64,000 nucleotides of DNA, from positions 1-64,000 of the forward strand of contig VCAZ01000270.1 of the NCBI GenBank assembly GCA_005784505.1. Direction: 5' to 3'. This document shows, one piece after another, positions 11,236 through 20,519 of the stretch. This stretch comes from Bagarius yarrelli. Its lineage: Eukaryota > Chordata > Actinopteri > Siluriformes > Sisoridae. The position numbers were made by a program, and so were the translations under genes. Each line of letters opens with the position of its first letter. Position 1 is the stretch's first letter. Below the pieces are notes generated by a model that saw only the letters and a list, made by a program, of their open reading frames with translations, made no database searches and had not been told where the DNA came from.

Positions 11236-11850
11236 CAGAATCCACGACTCAAAATATTAACCCAGCAGTTAGCTGCATTATCCGCCTGGGTCAAGGTATT
11301 TGAACCCTGCAGGATTATGTGCAGGAGTTTTGTGAACTCAGTGACCAGGTTAAGTTCAATAATGTGCACTCAAGGACATCTTTTGGATAAGGCTGCAGGA
11401 CTCTCTTCGGTTCAAGTTGCCAGGACGGAAAATCCACTGATCCCTGGCTGAGTATATTGATTATGCGCTGCAGCTAAGTGGCTCCTCATTTACAGTGGGA
11501 TTAGCAGATGGGGAATTCTGCAACCCTGCCACGTCTGCCAAGCCAGAACCACTTGTGAGGGGCTCACACACATCCTGTCTGCCAAACCTGAGGCTGTTTC
11601 TGCTATGAGTGCTGTGTTTAAGCCTGTTCATGTCCTGTCTGCCAAGCCGGAAGCAGTTCATGTCATGCCTGCCAAGCCGGAGCTCACTGCCCGGTTGGAG
11701 AGAAACCAAATCCATTGGGAATTACTTACAAGATTTTCCTGAACTCTGTGAACAGGTGGTTTCAATGATTTCACCATCAAGGATATTTTTGGGGCAGGAC
11801 TTAAAGTCTCTCTTTGGCTTTTGATGCCTGGGGGTAAAAAAAGTGGTTCT
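11236..11850 (+). pseudogene. Ty3/gypsy gag remnant
   Basis: Starts right after the LTR, as does the parallel region at 38167-38880. Both carry a short stretch with SLEEYMDYALQLSG (here decayed) followed by repeats ending in AKPE (HVLSAKPEAVHVMPAKPEL at about 11630-11690). Such short proline/alanine repeats are typical of the gag region of one fish gypsy family. Several frame changes and stops are present, and the rest of the element is missing. Confidence 0.6.
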
Positions 11851-11959
11851 TTGTTTACTGAGGGTTTAACGAATAACAAACCCCGCAACCCTGCCTTATC
11901 AGACATGCCAGAGACCTCGAGCCTACCAAGCCACAGCTACAGTTCAAGATGGCCGACAA

Positions 11960-12165
11960 GCCAGAGACTTGTCTATGTGTCGTGTTCCCATTGGTCAGTC
12001 TTTTGTATTTATAGCCCTTGTGTTTCCCCTTGTCTTTGCCAGGGATTTTGGTTTGTCCATGTACCACTGTCGTGAGTCTGTCCAGTTTATATTAGTCAAG
12101 TTCCTGTTTGTTATTGTAGTAGAATTTTATCAACCTGTGTATAAATTCAGTGGTATATAATGGCG
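11960..12165 (+). mobile_element. Ty3/gypsy LTR fragment (second copy)
   Basis: Matches the middle of the LTR at 37805-38166: TTTGTATTTATAGCCCTTGT, GTACCACTGTCGTGAG and TCAAGTTC follow in the same order. Together with 10960-11235 it brackets a shortened gypsy element that lost pol. The end is replaced by the ERV-1 LTR. Confidence 0.6.
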
Positions 12166-12169
12166 GTAT

Positions 12170-12476
12170 TGTCATGTGTGTTAGAGAAACCGTGGAATTT
12201 ATAGGTTGCCATGTAAGGGGGTTCTGGATGGGAAACAGATGGGGATGTTTAAGTTTAGGGGAAGGGCAAAGTTCAGGTTGTCACACATGAGGTATGAGTT
12301 CCTGTGTAACAGAGAGAGAGAACAATGTATAATGGGCGGGAATTGTCTATATAAGCCAGATGTAAACTTTGTTCGAGAGACATTCTGCAGTCTGCCTCAG
12401 GTTTTTAGTATCGCATGTTATTAAAGACCTACTCGTTCCTGGTGTCAAAACCGTGTCTCGTGTGGTTCCTTCAACA
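12170..12476 (+). mobile_element. ERV-1 5' LTR
   Basis: A 307-base candidate LTR that starts TGTCATGTG and ends TTCAACA, the usual TG...CA. It has a GC-box (12334-12340), a TATA box (12348-12355) and an ATTAAA polyadenylation signal (12420-12425) in the right order. Two bases after the end comes TGGCCTGTGGTTCC, which would fit a primer binding site, but I cannot name the tRNA. The TGGTTCCTTCAACA motif is repeated across the end, so the exact boundary could be about 25 bases later. No second copy is seen downstream. Confidence 0.6.
12334..12425 (+). promoter_or_regulatory. ERV-1 LTR promoter and poly(A) signal
   Basis: GGGCGGG at 12334-12340, TATATAAG at 12348-12355, and ATTAAA at 12420-12425. 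Initiation would be expected about 25-30 bases after the TATA box, giving a very short R region. Confidence 0.6.
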
Positions 12477-12584
12477 ATTGGCCTGTGGTTCCTTCAACAA
12501 CGAGCCAGCCAGGAGGTTGGCAGGGGCAAGTTCGGTCGCTGCGGGCGTTCCTGGCTGATAGCACAAACGGTGGCCACCGAAAAT

Positions 12585-12593
12585 AAGGTAAGC
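12585..12593 (+). promoter_or_regulatory. Candidate splice donor of the ERV-1 leader
   Basis: AAG/GTAAGC matches the donor consensus and lies about 110 bases after the LTR, the usual place for the donor that makes the env message. Confidence 0.5.
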
Positions 12594-12866
12594 CGTTTTT
12601 GCTTATATACTTAGTTTGTGCTGTTTGCTAGGAGAGTCCGTGGTGGGGAACACCTCATCAAAAACGAACTTAAAGTTAATGTATAGCGAGTGTTTTGATG
12701 CCAGAAATGAGTGAATGCATGATTTAATCTTTGTTTCATTGAGGGGGCCTTGATGGACAATGTTACGTTAAAAAGATTGAATCCTGCGAGTCTGTGATGT
12801 TGTTGAGAGGGCCTTGATGGACAGCATACATCGTAAGCAGACAGCGTGCACGTGTATTTAGTGGGA

Positions 12867-13198
12867 CCACTGTATGTAGAGGTAGTGTATTACAGTGGGT
12901 AGATTAATTGCTGTATGTAGAGGAAGTGTAATACAGCGGATGTAGTTTAGTTGCTGTAGGTGTAATACAGCGGGTGTAGTTTAGTTGCTGTATGTAAAGG
13001 AAGTGTAATACAGCGGATGTAGTTTAGTTGCTGTAGGTGTAATACAGCGGGTTTAGTTTAGTTGCTGTGTAAAGGAAGTGTAATACAGCGGATGTAGTTT
13101 AGTTGCTGTAGGTGTAATACAGCGGATGTAGTTTAGTTGCTGTAGGTGTAATACAGCGGGTGTAGTTTAGTTGCTGTGTTGAGGAAGTAAATCAGCAA
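12867..13198 (+). repeat. Array of nine hairpin-forming repeats in the ERV-1 leader
   Basis: Tandem units built from a stem half, a loop and the other stem half, joined by an ATGTAGTTTAG-type spacer. The first unit pairs CCACTGTA with TACAGTGG (12867-12874 and 12891-12898). Units 2-8 pair TTGCTGTA with TACAGCGG using two G-U pairs at the base (first halves at 12908, 12951, 12985, 13028, 13062, 13103, 13137). The last pairs TTGCTG (13171) with CAGCAA (13193). Loops are of two sizes, about 15-16 bases (TGTAGAGGAAGTGTAA type) or 7 bases (GGTGTAA). Pairing survives although the stem sequence changes. The array lies between LTR and gag, where retroviral packaging and translation signals are usually found. 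Confidence 0.85.
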
Positions 13199-13379
13199 AT
13201 AGTGTGTAGTGTTAGAAGGTGTGAGAAACGTTTTGTGTGAATGAGAGCTCTATGTCTGTGTCAGTGTCTGTGTGCCTAGTATATTTTAAAGATAACTTTC
13301 ATAAACTCCTTCTCCAAGTGCTAGAGGTTCTTCTTTGACGGGCCTCCATCACAGGGAGGGAGTATAGGTGTGTGTGATA

Positions 13380-13542
13380 AGTCCTACCGAATAAAGGACT
13401 GTATGTGTGATAAGTCCTAACAGATAAAGGACTGTATGTGTGATAAGTCCTAACGGATAAAGGACTGTATGTGTGATAAGTCCTACCGAATAAAGGACTG
13501 TGTGTATGGGAATGATTGTTGAGTCCTATCGGATAAAGGACT
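13380..13542 (+). repeat. Second leader array: five AGTCCT...AGGACT hairpins
   Basis: Five units, the first four exactly 33 bases apart (starts 13380, 13413, 13446, 13479, then 13522). Each pairs AGTCCT with AGGACT around a nine-base loop (ACCGAATAA, AACAGATAA, AACGGATAA, ACCGAATAA, ATCGGATAA). All loop variation is in the middle bases while both stem halves are constant. Confidence 0.85.
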
Positions 13543-13559
13543 GTGTGTATGCAAATAAA

Positions 13560-13640
13560 TGAGTGTATGAGTGGGTGTGCGTGAGTGTATGAGTGTGTGA
13601 GATAACTTGCTTGTGTGTGTGTGAGAGAGAGAGAGTCGTA
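13560..13640 (+). repeat. GT/GA-rich low-complexity tract
   Basis: GAGTGTATGAGTGGGTGTGC-like repeats followed by TGTGTGTGTGAGAGAGAGAG. Confidence 0.8.
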
Positions 13641-13800
13641 GTAATGAAGTAGTTTCATGGTGTGCTGGTGTCTCGCAAGAACAAGTAAAGAACATCTGAG
13701 TGCTTGTTGTGTTTTTATAGATATATAACCTTGTAGAGTACACAATATAATAGGTTAAAGCCACCTAATAAAATAAATAAAATAAAGTAGGTAATATAGA

Positions 13801-15079
13801 ATGGCAGAAGGTATGACAGAGGCTACTCCAATAGAGACGTTGGTATTAAAATACCCGCTGTGTAAAGATCGTATAATTAAATTGTCAAATAAATGGAGTG
13901 ATAGAACTGATAAATTACTAATGAAATGGCCAAGAAATGGTTCATTTGATTTAGAACTTTGTAAGCAGCTTGAGATATTAGTGAAAAAAAACTATAAATG
14001 TACAGGGTTTAGGAGCAAAACAAAGAAGAGAGAGTTAAAAAGACAACAAGAGAAAGAAGTGTTAAACCTGTTTAAAAAAGAAGCGGAAGAGCTTGCTAAA
14101 AAGACAAAACAGTTAAAAAAGGCCATGAAACTTACTGAGACAGAGAAGCAGAGAAAGGAGGGGCTGGCTAACCCACCTCCATACGTGACCGTAGAAGGTC
14201 AATTTCCAATTCTTACGGGTACTGTCGCGGTCTTTGGAGAGATGCAGATGGAGGGCTGTGTTGATTTAGATGATGGTGATAAAGAACTGAGTGGTAAACC
14301 AAAGGTAAGAGAAAGTAAGATGTTGAATAGGAATGAATGCCTGTCTTTGGATTGTTATAAAGAGGTAAGAGCTGATTTAGAAAGGATTAAAAGCTGATAT
14401 GAAAAAGAGAAAGATATAGAAATACAGGAAAGTGAGGAAGAGATAGAATATGGAAAAGGTTGGAGAACAGATAAAGCGTTACCTGAGACAGATGAAGTGT
14501 TAAGAAACAGGAGTAGGTTTTTACACAGTAGTGAGGAGATAAGTAGGGGTAGAACGCCGCTTGATATAGGAAGTTGGAAACAGGGAAGGACCACGGGAAG
14601 ACTTAGAAAATTAGCTCCACAATTCTCAATCACAGGGCCAGTATGTACCGTGGGCAACTCAAGATCTTGAGGGGCTTGTCACTCGTCTCCCTAATATCCT
14701 TGAAGGTGCTGGGAAATGGATTAAGGGTCTAGAGGACGAAACAGCTGGTAAACTGCTATCCATCGGTGCAGAAATTAAGAGCCCAAGAGAAGGAGTTACA
14801 ACGTAAACTGACTCAACTACAGCTTGATGAACTGACAAACAAAAACAAGCGAAAAGTGCAAGGAGTAATAAAGACTGATAATGTTGAGCAGATGTCCGTG
14901 AGCGCCCAAAGTGACATACCTGCTGGAGATGCGGACAGCTGGGCCATATTAAAGCAGCGTGTCCTTTCAACCCATGGAATCTGGCGCCTCGAGGTGTAGG
15001 GGGAAAGGGGTGGCAGCAGCCTTTTCAAAATCAATCTTTGGGCCCTGTGAATCCTTGGGGGGGTCCAAAACATGGTTAC
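13801..15079 (+). pseudogene. ERV-1 gag remnant
   Basis: Structural polyprotein gene of an endogenous retrovirus. The ATG at 13801 opens a 198-codon frame with a lysine-rich, probably coiled-coil segment (residues 72-120) and a PPPY motif (residues 125-128), the class of late domain that recruits NEDD4-type ligases for budding. A TGA at 14395-14397 interrupts it, and the same frame continues to about 14660. A capsid-like stretch (ATQDLEGLVTRLPNILEGAG) follows in another frame to 14810, then a third frame. Near 15080 a TAG stands in the same frame as the protease, inside what looks like a zinc-knuckle remnant (GCPEN after it). That could be a readthrough site or a mutation. There is no N-terminal MG for myristoylation. 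Confidence 0.75.
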
Positions 15080-15082
15080 TAG

Positions 15083-16610
15083 GGATGCCCAGAGAATCTT
15101 ATCGGGGAGTATCAATTGACAACTTTATCTACTAATGCAGATCAGGAACCATTGTTACATATTAAAATTGCAGGTAAAAATACACCTATGTTGGTAGATA
15201 CAGTAGCAGTATTCACATGCATAAATTCAAGGTATGCCTCACATCTCCCCTTGTCTGGTAAATTTGCAAAGACGGTAGGTTTCTCGGGACAAAAGCAGCT
15301 AATTCCCATGACTGCTCCTGTATGTCTGCAGATGAATGAAAGAAGTGTGCGTATGCCAATTCTGATTTCAAATCAAACTCCTGTTAATCTGTTAGGAAGA
15401 GATGCATTATGTAAATTAGGGTTAAAAATATGGTGTTCCCCAGAGGGGGTATATGTAGATATGGAAGGAATAGGAGGTCAAATGTTGGTTACTGAGTTGA
15501 AGGCAAATGTCTTTTGGATAGGACTGAGTGGTGATGATGTGAAGCCTGTAATTGAGAAATGGGGTAAGTTCATAAAGGCACAGATTCCTGAAGCATGTTT
15601 ATCTAATAAAGAGTTTCATTGTACAATGATATATGACGATAGTAAGGACACCGATTTAGTTACACAGTATATTATCATAGGTAAGCAGGGTGCAGCCATG
15701 AACATTGTTGATTGTGATTTTGTGAAGAGGTGGTTTAAGGTAAAGGAATCTGTTCCACATGTAACTTTGTTTGTAGGGAAAGATTACAAAGCAAGAGATT
15801 TAGGGCCTATGATGAAGGAAGCAACACAAATGCAGTGGGAGTCAACAGTGAATCCGTTGATCTTCCATTCTGTTGACAAAAATTACATAAAAATTCTGTG
15901 TGGTAATAAATTGATTGGCAATCCACAAGAGGTAGTCATTAGTCATAAACCAACTTCGCAGATGACGGTAACCTCAGTAGCAGACTCTGAGTTAATCAGG
16001 GACATGGAAAAGCAGGTTCCATCTGAGATGTGGTCCCGACATGACACTGATGTGGGACTAGTAAAATCAGCTTGTCCAGTTCAAGTACGGCTTAGGCCAG
16101 ATGTTTCTCTTCCTAGAAAACGACAGTATCCTTTACAATCTGAAGCAGAAGCAGGGATAAAGAAAACAATTGATGGCTTAGTAAAAGCAGGTGTATTGAT
16201 TGAGACATCCAGTTATTGTAATACTCCAATCTTTCCTATACTTAAAGCAGATAAATCTAAATGGCGTCTTGTACACGATCTTCGAGCAATTAATGATGTA
16301 ACAGAAGATGGGCCGGTTGATGTTCCTAATCCACAAACTTTGTTGACAAATGTTCCGCCTGATGCCAAATATTTTACAGTGATTGATCTTTGTTCAGCAT
16401 TTTTTAGTGTTCCAGTGGCAGAAGACAGTAGATATCTGTTTGCATTTACATTTGCTGGTACACAATATACATACACTACAACGTCACAAGGGTTCAAGCA
16501 TTCACCGCATATATTTACTCAAGTTCTTAAAGCTGACTTATGTGATTTGGTAATAGGCAGTACTTTGCTGCAGTACATGGATGATCGGTTGATTTGTTCT
16601 GATAATGGAT
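15083..16610 (+). pseudogene. ERV-1 pro-pol: protease, extra domain, RT (truncated)
   Basis: One long open frame in phase with the TAG at 15080. Counting residues from 15116: an aspartic protease (residues about 10-110) with LVDTV at 26-30 in place of the usual DTG, and the closing LLGRDAL. An additional segment follows (about 128-262, described separately). Then comes the RT N-terminus with GVLIETSSYCNTPIFPI and KWRLVHDLRAIND, the first catalytic Asp in FTVIDLCSAFF (424) and QYMDD (486-490). Directly after YMDD the frame jumps into integrase (SDNGSAF, from about 16602), so RT thumb, RNase H and the integrase N-terminus are deleted without breaking the frame. The altered protease site and the deletion show it is not autonomous. 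Confidence 0.85.
15497..15901 (+). other. 2H-phosphoesterase-like segment between protease and RT
   Basis: About 135 residues that belong to neither protease nor RT. They contain two His-x-Thr-hydrophobic motifs, each in a predicted beta strand: EFHCTMIYD (His codon 15617) and VPHVTLFVG (His codon 15758). Paired HxT motifs are the signature of the 2H phosphoesterase fold (LigT, CNPase, AKAP7 and viral 2',5'-phosphodiesterases). The histidines are 47 residues apart; in known members the spacing is nearer 80. The segment may therefore be reduced, partly deleted or a chance resemblance. The frame is intact across the whole segment. Confidence 0.45.
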
Positions 16611-17426
16611 CAGCATTTATTCAAAAAAACAGTAAAGCAAGTATTGCAACATCTGAGAATAAAACAAAGATTAGGATGTGTTTACCATCCCCAATCACAG
16701 GGAATGGTTGAAAGGGTAAATGGTACCCTCAAGGCTAAGCTCAATAAGATATGTGAGAGTGCTAAGCTAAATTGGGTTGATGCTTTACCTCTTGCACTAA
16801 TGAGTTATCGCATGCAAACTAACAGAAGCACGCATCTAACACCGCATGAAATGCTTACAGGAAGACCTATGCCTGTACCACATCACAGGGGTCCCTACAA
16901 AGGGCCTCCACTTGAACAATTACAAATGGAACTCAGATCATATATGAAAAAACTAACTGCAATACACAAAGCAATCTATTTACAGGAATCAAGACGGAAA
17001 CCTTGTCCTGAATCTGAATCTCCCCGCCTAATTGTCCCAGGTGACCAAGTCTATTTGAGGGTGTTTCGGAGGAAGTGGAATGAACCCAGGAGAGAGGGGC
17101 CTTACAAAGTTGTAGCAGCGACCCCTACAGCAATTCAAGTGGAAGGAAAGACCACATGGTATCATTTGAACCACTGCACAAAGGTTGCTGATAAAAATTC
17201 AACAAATAAAGGAAAAGAGAGTTCAGCAACGCAGGTGGATAAGGTACAAGGGGTTGAGAGTTTGGTAAAAGGTATTGAAGGAATTAAGCTAGAGAATGAA
17301 AAAGATAAAAGAGAATACAATGTTGACAATCAATCTGTTCGTTATTTTAATTCCAAATTCAATGACCATCCCGATACACAATTCCAGCCAATTTTCCCAA
17401 CAATTGACTTTACAACCATTAGCTAA
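16602..17426 (+). pseudogene. ERV-1 integrase, C-terminal half
   Basis: DDE integrase that would insert the proviral DNA. The second catalytic Asp is in SDNGSAF (about 16602-16622). An A-run at 16624-16630 changes the frame, and the next frame continues with YHPQSQGMVERVNG holding the third catalytic Glu. The helical region DALPLALMSYRMQTNRST and the C-terminal GPY/F-type domain (RREGPYKVVAATPTAIQV) follow. The zinc-binding N-terminus and first catalytic Asp are missing through the deletion. The downstream env frame begins before integrase ends, as in gammaretrovirus-like elements. Confidence 0.85.
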
Positions 17427-18359
17427 TCCTAACAACAAGTCATCAGAATTACATATCACTCAAATAATAACTGAACGTAACCAATCAAAACAACACAGGA
17501 GTACTGATAGTAAAATCAATAATAAAATTAGAAGTAATAACTTAAATACACTATGGTATATAGCAAGAAATAATGAATGGTATAGGTGGGTAGCTTTTAC
17601 GGCAAGAGAAGTAGGTATGGACAATTGTGTAGTATGTTCCAAATCACCGTTAAATAGGGTAACGGTAGTTCCCACCACACATAATTATCGGAACTGTGCT
17701 AATTTCAACAAAAACTTTTGGCATTTAGATGTCCAGCTGAATGTTCAGCTGTGTTAAGTAGTTCACTGTATAACCGTCACATTGAGAGACCTCATTTGGG
17801 AAATTTTTGCAAAGCTGGTGACATAAGTAGTGAAATGAGAATAAAAACAGGAAAAGTAGAAATTCCGAAGTGGTATAATATTGACTATACTAAAGAATAT
17901 GAGTGCTTCCATAAACCTGAGGGGACCAAAGATTTAGGTGAGTTCACAGGAAATTGTACAGTTATTTGGTATTTAAGTAAAAATTCCTCTTGGCAATCAG
18001 AGACTAATGTTAGAGCACCAACACATCTAGCTCAGGGACTAGGAATAAACATAAGTTTAAACGATTGTGCAAATCAGACTATAGTACCGCCTTCAGTAGA
18101 ACTATATCGTGATCAAGCCGTAATTGTAGCGGATTTCTTTTGGGTTTGTGGAGGGGAGCGGCTCTTAGCCTATCTACCATTGGGCTGGCAAGGTATATGC
18201 ACAAGAGTGCGACTTATTCAAGAAATAAACATTATATCTTGGGGGGAAAATGAAGGTCGTAAAAAAGAGCTTATGAACCAGACCCTAGTGTATATTTGGA
18301 TTCAATTGGTCAACCCAGAGGCATTCCTAATGAATTTAAAGCTAGAAGTGAAATATTAG
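17320..18359 (+). pseudogene. ERV-1 env remnant (surface part)
   Basis: Envelope glycoprotein gene, overlapping the end of integrase in another frame. A candidate start at 17320 is followed by the hydrophobic stretch LFVILIPNSM, a plausible signal peptide. The frame breaks near 17750 and continues in a second frame to 18359. It has many Cys and N-glycosylation sites (NCTVIW, NQTIV) and DFFWVCGGERLLAYLPLGW, a fish-retrovirus-like surface motif. No fusion peptide, transmembrane subunit or 3' LTR follows, so the provirus is truncated at about 18420 where a gypsy remnant starts. Confidence 0.7.
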
Positions 18360-18429
18360 CAGGATATGAATCAATATTTATCTGGATCTCACCAAATAAA
18401 GTCTGGCTGTTAGTTTGGGGGTGACAACC

Positions 18430-20010
18430 AGAAGAGAGGTTGATGGTCACACGTAGGATCAAGAAAAAAACCTTCCAGACTCTTGACACAAACTGGGGGC
18501 CTCAATTGGAGACAATTTCCTCAGGCAAACCAAAGATTCTGAATAGGTGATGTACTAATACTCTAGCTGTCTCTATGGCCGTGGGTAGACTTTGCTTTGG
18601 AAAAGCAATCTACAGTCACCAGGATACAGAAGGAGTAAGGATTAAGATATTTAATAGTGATGTTAACTAAAGCTTGGTAGTCAATGCAGGGCCTCAATCC
18701 ACCATCCTTCTTCGGCACAAAAAAATCTGGAAGCAGCAGGGGTATGTGGACGGCTAGATATACACCTGCTTGAGAGCTTCCTCTATCAATTTATTCCTCT
18801 ATCACCCTTTGTTCTGGAACCAAAAGAGGGTAAATCTCACCCCTGGGTACCAGCTTATTTGGTAACAGTTCAATCGCGCAGTCCCAGGGCCAGTGATATG
18901 GCAATTATCTGGCTCTTTTTAGGCAGAATAAATCGGGGACGTTCTCATATTCCTCAAGAACGTCTAGAGAAAGGTTTTTCACAGGGCTTTTTACAGAGGT
19001 GGTGAGTAAGGAGCAGGCATGGTATGTGCGGAGAGGCACTGTTGGAAAAAGTAATCTCCCCATTTTAGGATCTCCACACAAGATTTGCATAATATGATCC
19101 TTACCCCTTCCAAATGTGCCAAATGGATTGGAGGTTGTACACTGTGGGGTTTAATTTCTTTTTAAGCCAAAATCAGGCTGACAGATTTAGAAATAAAGTT
19201 GCCGGCTGACCCAGAGTCGAGAAGGGGCAACCGCTATAATGCACAAAGAACAAGTAGTTGCACCAAAGTGGTTAAGGAATGTATATGAGCAAAGGAGTAG
19301 GAGATCACACTCTCCAAAGGACGTGCAGGGTGAGTGGGACATGCTTGAATAACATGTCCACTTGACCACAGTATAGGCAGAGACCCCGGGACAGATGGTG
19401 TTGACGTTCAGTAGGAGACAACCTGGTGTAGTTGACTAGCATGGGCTTGGATGCAGATTTTGGAGCATTGGGGTTCTCTAGCCGGCAGAAAAGTCCTGGC
19501 TGTTCATCCAAGCACACCTTTACCCGCCCAGCCACCCAGAGGGTGAGCTGAATTAATTACTCCAGTCCCATGGCATTATTAAAAGGTGCAAGATGCAGCC
19601 GTAAAGTGGCTTTTAACCCTTGATGGTATGTCGTCAACAGCGACAAAGCAGGTAAAGTACATAATCTTGAATTAAAGATTTACCTCGTTGGAGGTGATAA
19701 AGCTGCTCTCCTACCCCCCATGGGATGATCAAACACTTTGAAACGTTTAGGCAATGTCCTGTTCATTCTGCTGCCACAACAACGCCGCCCACTTGAGTGC
19801 TCGACCTGTAAATAGACAGATCACAAAGGATATTTTGGACGATTTAGTGGGAAAACCAGTTGGTTTAAGCCAGCGTGTGTGTTTATTAAAGTTTGTGGTC
19901 GGAATGCAAACAACAAATAGCAGGGAGAACAGGATAAAGATGCTGGAGATAGAACGGAGCAGACAAGGAGGAACACAGAACCACGAATGACGGAGACTAG
20001 AGACATGTGA
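18430..20010 (-). mobile_element. Ty3/gypsy retrotransposon remnant (minus)
   Basis: In minus-strand order: a gag capsid segment (CLFTGRALKWAALLWQQNEQ, about 19840-19750; TYHQGLKATLRLHLAPFNNA, about 19640-19560), a degraded zinc knuckle (LCLYCGQ, about 19375), a protease with LLDSGSAGNFIS (about 19225) and an RT start with FFVPKKDGGLRPCIDYQAL (about 18730-18670). After a deletion an integrase core stretch follows (VTVDCFSK at about 18610, then FGLPEEIV-like sequence near 18530). Many stops. The order is normal for gypsy, but most of RT, RNase H and the integrase start are gone. Confidence 0.85.
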
Positions 20011-20039
20011 CACAGGAACCTGAAGAGAAAAACTAAGAA

Positions 20040-20519
20040 CAGGTGAGTAGCATTATCTAAGAATCTAGTTATCGACGTCTGTTTACAATAACAGTGTTCT
20101 ATGTGGCTATTGGATTGGGTGATGGCTAGTGTGTTACCTGTTGGAAGAATTTCTGGGAATGAATTGAGCCCAATTTGAAATTATAGAGCATAATAGGAAT
20201 CTAAAGGTATTACAACTTTAACTTAAAGGTTACAATTACACCAAATGTGATAAAAGAGAAGTCACATATGATTTTATCAATGAGACAAAATGCTACTGTG
20301 GTTAATATATGTGACACTGGAAACTGCATATTGGGAGTTTTTTACAGGATACCAGAAAACTGCAGAAGATTCTAACCTTGTGGATGTTAGAATCTTATAA
20401 GAGGAACAAAGTATCATACAGCGGCTGGATGACATATGTGGGTGTATGTGTAAAGAGGAAGTGGCTGACACCAACATATGCGATATTAAATCTTTAAAGC
20501 TTAAATGTTAGAAGCAAAC
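20040..20519 (+). other. Unassigned, possible env-derived stretch
   Basis: A plus-strand frame reads NATVVNICDTGNCILGVFYR near 20300, with the paired Cys look of a retroviral envelope. No fusion peptide or membrane segment confirms it. It contains the hairpin at 20366-20396. Confidence 0.2.
20366..20396. repeat. Perfect 11-bp inverted repeat
   Basis: AAGATTCTAAC (20366-20376), a nine-base loop, then GTTAGAATCTT (20386-20396). Confidence 0.8.

Noticed and set aside
12720..13640. Leader repeats as a CRISPR-like array
   Set aside because: Units are contiguous tandem repeats without unique spacers, in a eukaryotic retroelement leader.
20040..20519. Possible transmembrane part of ERV-1 env after the gypsy remnant
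   Set aside because: The paired Cys motif is suggestive, but no fusion peptide, membrane segment or matching LTR was found, so I did not join it to ERV-1.
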